A program made the position numbers and the translations under genes. Positions 44,111-50,244 of a stretch of DNA of 50,244 bases are shown one piece after another. This DNA is from Candidatus Gastranaerophilales bacterium (GTDB lineage Bacteria > Cyanobacteriota > Vampirovibrionia > Gastranaerophilales > Gastranaerophilaceae). Numbering within the stretch: position 1 is the stretch's first letter; each line of letters begins with the position of its first letter. The stretch covers positions 1 to 50,244 of the forward strand of contig CALVGZ010000017.1 in assembly GCA_944327225.1 (NCBI GenBank), read 5' to 3'. The notes beneath the pieces were generated by a model, which saw nothing but the letters and a program-made list of their open reading frames with translations, had not been told where the DNA came from and ran no database searches.

Positions 44111-44590
44111 ATGGGGAGTAATTTTTCAATAAATCCAAATTTTAATATGAATGGTTTTAACAATTCCATTGCTGATTTTAATAAAGTTTTTTCAAATTCT
44201 TTAAACGGAAGTGAGAATAATTTAGAAAATGCTTCAAATTTTGGTGAAATATTTAATTCAATGTCCCATAATATGACACCAATTCAAGCCGGAACTCAAA
44301 TAAATGATTTTAATAATACAATTGGGAGTGTTGAGAAAACTAAAAATATTTCTCCAGTTGAAAAGATGGCAAAAGATATAGGCTCCGGTTTTTCAAAAGG
44401 GATAAATGATTTAAATGCCGTTGATAAGCAAGCTGAAGTTGATTTTGAAACTTTTGCTTCAGGCGGGGATATTAGTGTTCATGAAGTAATGATTTCAGCA
44501 CAAAAATCGAGTCTTGCAATGCAAATGGCAATTCAATTAAGAAATCAAATGTTGAATGCTTATAATGAATTTAAGTCAATGCAAATATAA
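44111..44590 (+). CDS. fliE: Flagellar hook-basal body protein FliE
   Basis: 159 residues, longer than the usual 100-110. The N-terminal 85 residues are Asn/Ser/Phe-rich and low in complexity. The C-terminal DISVHEVMISAQKSSLAMQMAIQLRNQMLNAYNEFKSMQI is the FliE signature. FliE connects the MS ring to the rod. No fliF follows; the cluster stops here against a convergent gene 2 bases away. Confidence 0.92.
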   Translation: MGSNFSINPNFNMNGFNNSIADFNKVFSNSLNGSENNLENASNFGEIFNSMSHNMTPIQAGTQINDFNNTIGSVEKTKNISPVEKMAKDIGSGFSKGINDLNAVDKQAEVDFETFASGGDISVHEVMISAQKSSLAMQMAIQLRNQMLNAYNEFKSMQI

Positions 44591-44592
44591 TT

Positions 44593-46119
44593 TTATGAAT
44601 ATACATAAGGCGGACCGTTTTTAATTTCGATTAGTATGGTTTCTGCCAGTTCTTTTAATTCTTGCTTTGATTTTCCTTTTTGTGCTTGATATTTGAAGTT
44701 TTCAAGCATAGGATTAATTGCACTTAATTTTTTGGTTTTGAAATTATCAACTTCAACTTTAACAAGTTGTTTACGAAGATTAAGTTCGCTTTTAGAATTT
44801 TCACGTCCGACCATTACATCTTTAATTGCTTCTGCAGTATTTTTTAAGACATAACCTGCTGCACCTATGGCACAAAACGAAAGAAAGATATATTTGTTAA
44901 ATTTGTTTTCAGGATTTAAAATCCAGTTATATAAATGACCTCTTTCTTCGTTTATGTAGCAATAATATTGGATTTTTTCACTTATTCCGCCGAGAGCTTC
45001 GGGAGCTTCAGCATATATTTGAGCATTTTTAATTTCTTTGATTGCATTTTGTATTTCATCAGGCGTTATATCTTTTATTTTGGAAAGATTTGTTTTCATT
45101 GTTTCTTCTTTTGCGTTAATTGTTTTTAAAATCGCAATTAATTTTTTTAATCCTGTTTCTTTATCGCTTTCTTTGATTGCTTTTTCAATTTCTATTCTTA
45201 TTTTTTTATCTTCAAATTTGTCATAGAATGAATTTAGATTTGTTGCCGTTTTTTGAAAATTTTTGTAAAGTCCAAAACAAAGTGCAACTATACCTGCTGT
45301 CGCCCCTATAATTCCGAAGATTAATTTAGTATTTGTTTTTTTATTTTCATTTTTGTTTTCTTCATTTTTTCCTTTAAAATTTAAAAAGCTTTTAAAATTA
45401 GTATCTTTATCCCCGTTTTTACCTAAAACAGACTTAAAATAGTTTGTTGTATCTGTTAATAGAGTGTTTACAACTTTTAGCTTTCCTGAGAATGTTTCAG
45501 CTTCAATGTCAATAAGGTTTTTTTGAAGGTCGTGTTCTATATTGCAGTTTTGTTTTTTAATCCATATTTCTTTTACTCCTTGGGTAAAATTTTTCGCACA
45601 GACTGTAACTGCAGTCATTAGCCCCACTCCTATAAGACCGAATATGTTTTTAGCATTTGGGTCTCTTAAAGCTCTATACATAGCAAAATGAGGCTCTTCA
45701 ACGATATTAATGTTTCTTGCTAAATCAGGGGGGATAACAACTCCGGCTTGCTTTGATATAGCTTTTGAATATCCTTTCATAAAAAAGCTTATTCCGACAA
45801 TAGATGCTAACGTAATTCCCGTTGTTATAGCTATTGGTTTAAGGGCTTTTTTCACATCAAAAGAGTTTTTAATATTTTCGGTTGGTTTGTTTTCTTCTGG
45901 TTTGATATTTTCTGGTATTAAAAGCTGAGTTGATATAGTGTCAAAACTGTCAAAATCTTCTTGCTTTTTATCCTTTATATAATTGTTTAATAAAACACCT
46001 TGAATTGTGTTTGTTTCAGTTGTTTTTTTATTTTCTTTAACTGTATCAAATATAGGTGATTGTTTTATGGGCGTAGGGTTTACAGTTTTTTTATATAAAT
46101 CAAACGATACTTTCTTCAT
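44593..46119 (-). CDS. Unknown membrane protein with an internal duplication
   Basis: 508 residues with about five hydrophobic segments (near 96-115, 158-176, 268-288 and 415-432). Two stretches repeat: TAVTVCAKNFTQGVKEIW... LQKNLIDIEAETFSGKLKVVN (about 167-217) and AAGYVLKNTAEAIKDVM... LRKQLVKVEVDNFKTKKLSAIN (about 420-472). Each is preceded by a hydrophobic segment. A Lys/Asn-rich linker separates them. The N-terminal 85 residues are polar and lack a signal peptide. No family is recognised. Its start lies within the end of the next upstream gene (20-base overlap), so the two proteins are probably made together. Confidence 0.7.
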   Translation of the reverse strand: MKKVSFDLYKKTVNPTPIKQSPIFDTVKENKKTTETNTIQGVLLNNYIKDKKQEDFDSFDTISTQLLIPENIKPEENKPTENIKNSFDVKKALKPIAITTGITLASIVGISFFMKGYSKAISKQAGVVIPPDLARNINIVEEPHFAMYRALRDPNAKNIFGLIGVGLMTAVTVCAKNFTQGVKEIWIKKQNCNIEHDLQKNLIDIEAETFSGKLKVVNTLLTDTTNYFKSVLGKNGDKDTNFKSFLNFKGKNEENKNENKKTNTKLIFGIIGATAGIVALCFGLYKNFQKTATNLNSFYDKFEDKKIRIEIEKAIKESDKETGLKKLIAILKTINAKEETMKTNLSKIKDITPDEIQNAIKEIKNAQIYAEAPEALGGISEKIQYYCYINEERGHLYNWILNPENKFNKYIFLSFCAIGAAGYVLKNTAEAIKDVMVGRENSKSELNLRKQLVKVEVDNFKTKKLSAINPMLENFKYQAQKGKSKQELKELAETILIEIKNGPPYVYS

Positions 46120-46816
46120 CTTTTTCTTCCTTTGGATGGCGTTTTATTCTAAATATTCCTTTTAAGACTTTTTTTAATTCTCTCGCTTTCAATTTTTCAA
46201 TTTCTTCATTTTCACTGTCTTCATTTTCTTCTTCAACAAAAAGTGAAAGAATTGTTTTAAAAGCTTTTTTTATATTGTTTGAATTAAAGGCAAAAATAAA
46301 GTTTTTTATTTCTCCGAATATCATAGCTAGTTTTTCGGTTGTTGAGTTAATTAGGTTAACTATGGAATTTGTTGTGTTTTGGATAAAGTTTTGAAGGTTT
46401 TTTATTATGTTTGGGATTTTAGATATTAAATTTATTATAGGTGCTACAAATGTTTTTACAATAAATCTTACGGGAGTTTTTACAATAGCGGGCATAGTTT
46501 CTATATTTTGCATAAATTTATTTAAATTTTTTTGAATTTTATCAAGTCCAAGCATAATTCTATTTTCCAAAAGACTTTGCTGGTTTGCTTCAATTCTGTC
46601 GATTTTTGCTTGAATTTTAGCGTCTTTAGCAGCCAAAATTTTCATCCATTCTGCCATACATTCGTTATAACTCATTTCACCTGCTACTCTGGGTTTATCT
46701 CTGTCTTTTCTCATCGAACCGCCGCCCATGCCTGAGCATATCGGGCACGCTCCAATGGGTAGACCATGCGGGCATTTTCCTGCTGTTTGTACTGTTTGAT
46801 TTAAAGGTAATACCAT
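46100..46816 (-). CDS. Unknown protein with N-terminal zinc-knuckle-like CPHG/CPIC motif
   Basis: 238 residues from ATG 46816, with AAAGAGG 8 bases upstream; a GTG at 46837 is a poorer choice. GKCPHGLPIGACPICSGMGGG (residues 14-34) has C-x7-C-x2-C plus a His, suited to metal binding. A helical region follows (60-95), then long amphipathic segments rich in Ile/Asn (100-185) that could lie on a membrane, then an acidic patch and a basic end. There is no signal peptide. A GC-rich structured RNA candidate occupies its leader. The downstream membrane protein overlaps it. Confidence 0.7.
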   Translation of the reverse strand: MVLPLNQTVQTAGKCPHGLPIGACPICSGMGGGSMRKDRDKPRVAGEMSYNECMAEWMKILAAKDAKIQAKIDRIEANQQSLLENRIMLGLDKIQKNLNKFMQNIETMPAIVKTPVRFIVKTFVAPIINLISKIPNIIKNLQNFIQNTTNSIVNLINSTTEKLAMIFGEIKNFIFAFNSNNIKKAFKTILSLFVEEENEDSENEEIEKLKARELKKVLKGIFRIKRHPKEEKDEESIV

Positions 46817-46860
46817 TTCAGCGCCTCTTTCGGGCACTTAAATACATAAATAGCGATTTT

Positions 46861-46944
46861 GGAACTACGCAAAATACGCAAAATTTCAGTATTCCGACTT
46901 TACGGCCGCGGCCCGGTTAGGGAATTTCACCCTGATTTCCTGTT
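46861..46944 (-). ncRNA. GC-rich structured leader RNA candidate with T-loop hairpin
   Basis: In the leader of the zinc-knuckle gene. Read on the minus strand it contains AGGG-TGAAATT-CCCT (a T-loop-type hairpin identical to the P2 element of FMN riboswitches), then AACCG, a self-complementary GGCCGCGGCC, GTAAAGTCGG and ATACTGA closing back to ATCAG. Two tandem copies of ATTTTGCGT follow. The second half of an FMN riboswitch (CCGACAGT..AGTCTGGATG) is absent. GC content is far above the surroundings. Confidence 0.5.
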
Positions 46945-46981
46945 TATATTATTATTTTCAATTATACAATAAAAATAAAAT

Positions 46982-47449
46982 CTATATTTCTTCTTCGGAA
47001 TTTTCTTCAGATTCATCCGTTGGAAGTTTTATTTCTATACCCATTTCAGATAATATATCTCTTGATTTTGGTCCATAAGCCGTATCTGCGAAGTTTTCAA
47101 GGATTGTTTGATAGCAAACGACAGCATCTTTTTCGTTACCTCGCATTTTAAATATGTTGCCTAATTTGTAGTAAATTGGAGCAAAAGCGGCTTCCGGTAA
47201 TATATCCATTTGTTCATCAAGTCTTAATTTAAGAGTGATAAGGTTTTTTGAATCTTCGGGAGAATAAAATTCCCTTTCATATATTTTTTTAGTCAGGTTG
47301 TCGACGCTTTCAGTTAGTTCAGTGAGTGTTTCTTGGCTAATTCCTTTTTTCTTCACATTTTTTTTGGCAGCATCCGCAGGAAGCACTTGATTTATTACAA
47401 GAGCTATTATTAATGCCAAAGGAATAAGTACTGATAAAGTTTGTTTCAA
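46982..47449 (-). CDS. Exported TPR-type protein
   Basis: 155 residues. The start is TTG with GGGGAG 7 bases upstream. The signal peptide runs to about ADA (residue 28). A Lys-rich segment follows, then helices; the clear TPR unit is APIYYKLGNIFKMRGNEKDAVVCYQTILENFADTAYG (about 90-126). It ends in an acidic tail (ESEENSEEEI). Probably a periplasmic scaffold. It lies upstream of the zinc-knuckle gene on the same strand but 165 bases away. Confidence 0.75.
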   Translation of the reverse strand: MKQTLSVLIPLALIIALVINQVLPADAAKKNVKKKGISQETLTELTESVDNLTKKIYEREFYSPEDSKNLITLKLRLDEQMDILPEAAFAPIYYKLGNIFKMRGNEKDAVVCYQTILENFADTAYGPKSRDILSEMGIEIKLPTDESEENSEEEI

Positions 47450-47543
47450 AATTTTCTCCCCTTAATTTTATATTACAATAACTTTTTGAAAATTCCTCAA
47501 TCTTCGGGTTGAAATTTCTTTAGATTTAATTAAAATCATTTAT

Positions 47544-48032
47544 ATGAAAAAAATATTATCGATTTTAGTTCTGTTTTTGTTTTTCTCTGTAAATGCTCAA
47601 ATGCTTAAAGGCGGAGTGTCCGAGGATTATATACCAAAAGGTTTTTTTGGTTCTTGGGGTGTTATTTCAAAATTGAACAGTTCAAATAATCCTACTTTAT
47701 TTAACTATGAAAGCAGAGATGTTTGGATGCTTTCTGGTTATGGAAATAAATTGATATTAGAGAATTTGGAATCCGGTGCAAGGTCTGAAATAACAGTAAA
47801 AGATAAGTCAGTTGACGGTAAAACATTAAAATTTGAACGTGAAAAAATTGTAAAAGAAAATGGTAAAAAAGTTGTATATAAAGAAACGGTAAGTTTTGTT
47901 TTATATGGAAATAATTTTTCCGGAACAGATGATTTTGTTGTTGAAAGGTATGATTCGGATGATAAATTTGTTAAAAAAGACTCTGCTAAATACGTTATTT
48001 CCGGTGTCAGAATTTCAGGAACAAATCCATAG
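47544..48032 (+). CDS. Exported beta-rich protein of unknown function
   Basis: 162 residues. The signal peptide MKKILSILVLFLFFSVNA-Q is short and clean. The mature protein shows alternating strands (GFFGSWGVIS, VWMLSGYGNKLILENL, ARSEITVKDKSV, TVSFVLYGNNFSG, YVISGVRISG) like a small barrel or lipocalin-type fold. The family is not recognised. There is no ribosome site; a TAAAAT box ends 7 bases before the ATG, so the message may be leaderless. It is divergent from the TPR gene. Confidence 0.7.
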   Translation: MKKILSILVLFLFFSVNAQMLKGGVSEDYIPKGFFGSWGVISKLNSSNNPTLFNYESRDVWMLSGYGNKLILENLESGARSEITVKDKSVDGKTLKFEREKIVKENGKKVVYKETVSFVLYGNNFSGTDDFVVERYDSDDKFVKKDSAKYVISGVRISGTNP

Positions 48033-48088
48033 CTTTTTCGTCTAAAAAATAAGGATTTATGTTAAAATGGTAGTCAAAGGGTTGAAAA

Positions 48089-49030
48089 ATGCAAGGAAAG
48101 ATATTTGATTGCGTGATTTTGGGCGGCGGTCCCGCGGGCTTGTCGGCAGCACTATATTTGAAACGTGCAAATATAGATTGTGCAATTATTGATAAAACCG
48201 CACTTGGCGGGACTCCGACTAATTATTGCGAAATAGAAAACTATTTAGGTTTAGGAAAAATATCGGGTTTTGAATTATGTGAAAAATTTGAAGATCATGT
48301 TGATAATTTTGATGTTCAAAAATTTCCTTTTGAGGAAATTGAGAGTGCAGATTTGATTTCTCAAATAAAAAAAATTAAAACAAAAGAAAATGAGTTTTTA
48401 GCAAGAACAGTTATAATTGCGACAGGGGCTAAACCAAAAAAACTTAATATTAAAGGAGAAAATGAAAATATAGGTCGAGGAGTCAGCTATTGTGCCGTAT
48501 GTGATGGTGCTTTTTATAAAGATAAAATTGTTTGTACTATAGGCGGCGGAAATTCTGCTCTTGAAGAAGCACTGTATTTAACAAAATTTGCTAAAAAAGT
48601 ATATATAATTCACAGACGGGATAAATTTAGAGCAGATGAAATTGTGCAGAAACGAGTTTTGGAAAATAGTAAAATAGAATTGCTTTTAAATTATATTCCA
48701 ATTGAAATTGTTGCAAATAATAAAGTTGAAAAAATTAAATTACAAGATGTTAAGTCAGGAAAAATAAAGGAATATAAGGTTGACGGAGTTTTTCCTTATA
48801 TAGGGCTTGAGCCGAATATTGAACTTTTTTCGGGTCAAATTGAGGAAGATAAAAACGGTTTTATTATAACAGACAGTACAATGAAAACTAATATTGAAGG
48901 AGTATATGCTATTGGTGATGTGAGAAATACACCCTTGAGACAAGTTATAACTGCTGTTTCGGATGGTGCCGTTGCAGGGGTTGAGGTTAGCAAATATTTA
49001 ATGGAAATAAAAGAAAAGGTGAGGAATTAA
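48089..49030 (+). CDS. trxB: Thioredoxin reductase
   Basis: 313 residues, full length. FAD site CVILGGGPAGLSAALYL at the N-terminus; redox-active pair SYCAVCDGAF (CAVC, about residues 134-137); NADPH site TIGGGNSALEEALYL and the phosphate-binding HRRDKFR; C-terminal YAIGDVRNTPLRQVITAVSDGAVAG. It reduces thioredoxin with NADPH. Thioredoxin itself is not in the window. It is followed 6 bases later by an alcohol dehydrogenase, suggesting cotranscription. Confidence 0.95.
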   Translation: MQGKIFDCVILGGGPAGLSAALYLKRANIDCAIIDKTALGGTPTNYCEIENYLGLGKISGFELCEKFEDHVDNFDVQKFPFEEIESADLISQIKKIKTKENEFLARTVIIATGAKPKKLNIKGENENIGRGVSYCAVCDGAFYKDKIVCTIGGGNSALEEALYLTKFAKKVYIIHRRDKFRADEIVQKRVLENSKIELLLNYIPIEIVANNKVEKIKLQDVKSGKIKEYKVDGVFPYIGLEPNIELFSGQIEEDKNGFIITDSTMKTNIEGVYAIGDVRNTPLRQVITAVSDGAVAGVEVSKYLMEIKEKVRN

Positions 49031-49036
49031 CGAGAA

Positions 49037-50005
49037 ATGAAAGCACTTGTCTATGATGAAGAATTAAAATTGGTTAAAGATTACGAAAAACCTGTTTTGG
49101 GTGATAATGAAGTGTTAATTAAAACAATAATGGCTGGCATCTGCAATACCGATTATGAAATTACAAAAGGTTATATGGGTTATAAAGGAGTTTTGGGGCA
49201 TGAGTTTGTTGGAATAGTTGTAGCCATTGGTGATAAAGTGCCCAAAAATATAGTGGGTAAAAGAGTTGTCGGTGAAATAAATTGTGCTTGTGAAGATTGC
49301 TCGTGGTGTCACAGAGGTTTACAGAGACATTGTCCAAATCGTTCAACTTTAGGAATTTTTAAAAAAGACGGATGTTTTAGTGAATATTTTACTTTGCCGT
49401 ATAAAAATGTTTTTGAAATTTCAGATAACATTGATGATATTACGGCGACATTTACAGAACCTCTTGCGGCTGCTTATGAGATACTTGAACAAGTTCATAT
49501 TAAACCTGACTCAAAAGTTGCAATTTTAGGTGACGGTAAATTGGGACTTTGTATTTCTCTTGTATTTAGAGCGTTAAATATAGATTTTGTTCATATAGGT
49601 AAGCATGAAAATAAGCTTAAAATTTCAAGAGATATAGGAGCCAAGACCATGCTTTTATCCGAATTAACTCAAAAACAAATAAAATCTTTTGATGTTGTGG
49701 TTGAAGCAACGGGTTCAACAGGTGGTTTTGAGACAAGTGTTTCATTGGTTAAGCCCAGAGGCACATTGGTGTTAAAAAGTACAATTACAGCTAAAGAAGG
49801 TTTGAATTTGGCTTCTGTTGTTGTTGATGAAATTACGATAGTGGGTTCTCGTTGCGGACAGTTTGCACCGATTTTAAGATTGCTCGAAAGTAAAAAAATA
49901 GATGTTAAACCTTTAGTTGAGAAAGTTTACGATGTGGAGAATTTTGTCGAAGCTTTTGAGGATAATTCCAAAAAAGGTACTTTAAAGGTTTTAGTTAAAT
50001 TTTAG
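49037..50005 (+). CDS. Zinc-dependent medium-chain alcohol dehydrogenase
   Basis: 322 residues. Catalytic zinc ligands appear in AGICNTDYE (Cys near 36) and GVLGHEFVG (His, Glu). The structural zinc loop C-x2-C-x2-C-x7-C is complete (CEDCSWCHRGLQRHC). The Rossmann motif AILGDGKLGLCISLVF (GxGxxG variant) binds NAD(P). It most resembles short sorbitol/threonine-type or uncharacterised MDR members; the substrate is not readable. It shares a transcript with trxB. No terminator is visible before the GC-rich repeat that begins about 40 bases later. Confidence 0.9.
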   Translation: MKALVYDEELKLVKDYEKPVLGDNEVLIKTIMAGICNTDYEITKGYMGYKGVLGHEFVGIVVAIGDKVPKNIVGKRVVGEINCACEDCSWCHRGLQRHCPNRSTLGIFKKDGCFSEYFTLPYKNVFEISDNIDDITATFTEPLAAAYEILEQVHIKPDSKVAILGDGKLGLCISLVFRALNIDFVHIGKHENKLKISRDIGAKTMLLSELTQKQIKSFDVVVEATGSTGGFETSVSLVKPRGTLVLKSTITAKEGLNLASVVVDEITIVGSRCGQFAPILRLLESKKIDVKPLVEKVYDVENFVEAFEDNSKKGTLKVLVKF

Positions 50006-50050
50006 TTGTGGTAAAATAATTAAAAAAGTCGGCTGATAATTGCGCAACCC

Positions 50051-50244
50051 GAGCCGAGCGAAACGTAGTGCGACTGCACACGTTGAGCGAGAGCGAGGGC
50101 AGAGGTGTGTGAAGGGCGTGACGGTGAAGCGGGAGCTTCAGCGAACAGCCCGTAACCGTACCCGAGTCGAGCCGAGCGAAACGTAGTGCGACTGCACACG
50201 TTGAGCGAGAGCGAGGGCAGAGGTGTGTGAAGGGCGTGACGGTG
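50051..50244. repeat. GC-rich direct repeat, period 118 bp, running off the window
   Basis: Bases 50051-50126 recur without change at 50169-50244, where the window ends, separated by a 42-base spacer. The unit is GC-rich against an AT-rich genome. It contains small hairpins (ACGTAGTGC/GCACACGT with one bulge; GAAGC-GGGA-GCTTC in the spacer) and many GAGCGAG-like words. Its frames are broken by stops, so it is noncoding as far as seen. Confidence 0.85.

Noticed and set aside
46861..46944. Complete FMN (RFN) riboswitch
   Set aside because: Only the first hairpin and the following AACCGG match; the second conserved half is missing, and the downstream genes have no visible link to riboflavin.
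50051..50244. CRISPR array
   Set aside because: The repeated block is at least 76 bases with a 42-base spacer and only two copies are seen; no cas genes are nearby.

Overview
The window reads as a piece of chromosome from an uncultured gut bacterium of the non-photosynthetic sister lineage of Cyanobacteria (Vampirovibrionia / 'Melainabacteria', most likely Gastranaerophilales). This placement is inferred from gene content and layout, not from a marker tree. Evidence: very AT-rich DNA; an ATP synthase cluster of cyanobacterial type (a, c, b', b, delta, alpha, gamma, with a split b/b' pair and no beta or epsilon genes); Gram-negative features (porin, many signal peptides); flagellar rod genes; and a fermentative, sodium-pump metabolism. 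No rRNA, tRNA, CRISPR array, transposase or phage module was seen.

Layout. 1-3,400: the frameshifted end of a Cys-rich surface protein, then small secreted proteins and a module of an OadG-like subunit, an ArsB/NhaD-type permease and a 39-residue membrane microprotein. 3,400-10,400 (minus strand): an OprO/P-type porin, a FocA formate channel, and the operon ldcA-birA-oadG-oadA-oadB. This operon encodes a membrane decarboxylase sodium pump together with the ligase that biotinylates it. 10,400-17,800: secreted and unknown proteins, one with a sigma28-like promoter; tsaD; a TPR/NHL protein; a divergent HAD/XRE pair with paired operators; a GH57 branching enzyme; and a large hairpin element. 17,800-22,700 (minus): overlapping operon of a GAF/HD-GYP protein, a TPR protein and comM. 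22,800-32,300 (plus): a DNA replication/repair operon polA - small secreted protein - priA - giant double UvrD-like protein - PD-(D/E)XK nuclease, which looks like a rearranged AddAB/RecBCD machine. 32,250-34,320 (minus): mnmD and ftsZ. 34,940-40,760 (minus): the ATP synthase cluster, with a foreign membrane-protein gene between atpA and atpG. 41,000-44,600 (plus): response regulator, histidine kinase, flgB, flgC, fliE. 44,600-47,450 (minus): two overlapping unknown genes downstream of a GC-rich structured RNA candidate, and a TPR protein. 47,500-50,005 (plus): secreted protein, thioredoxin reductase, zinc alcohol dehydrogenase. The window ends in a GC-rich 118-bp-period direct repeat unlike everything around it.

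How it fits together. The decarboxylase pump would export Na+ during fermentation, and formate would leave through FocA. The ATP synthase c subunit lacks the usual Na+-ligand pattern, so the Na+ and H+ circuits probably need linking; the NhaD-type permease is a candidate link. Several genes without a Shine-Dalgarno sequence have a -10-like box 6-8 bases before the ATG, suggesting leaderless transcripts. No system can be declared new from sequence alone. The best candidates are the split helicase-nuclease, the OadG/permease/microprotein module, the structured RNA with its two-gene operon, and the terminal GC-rich repeat.
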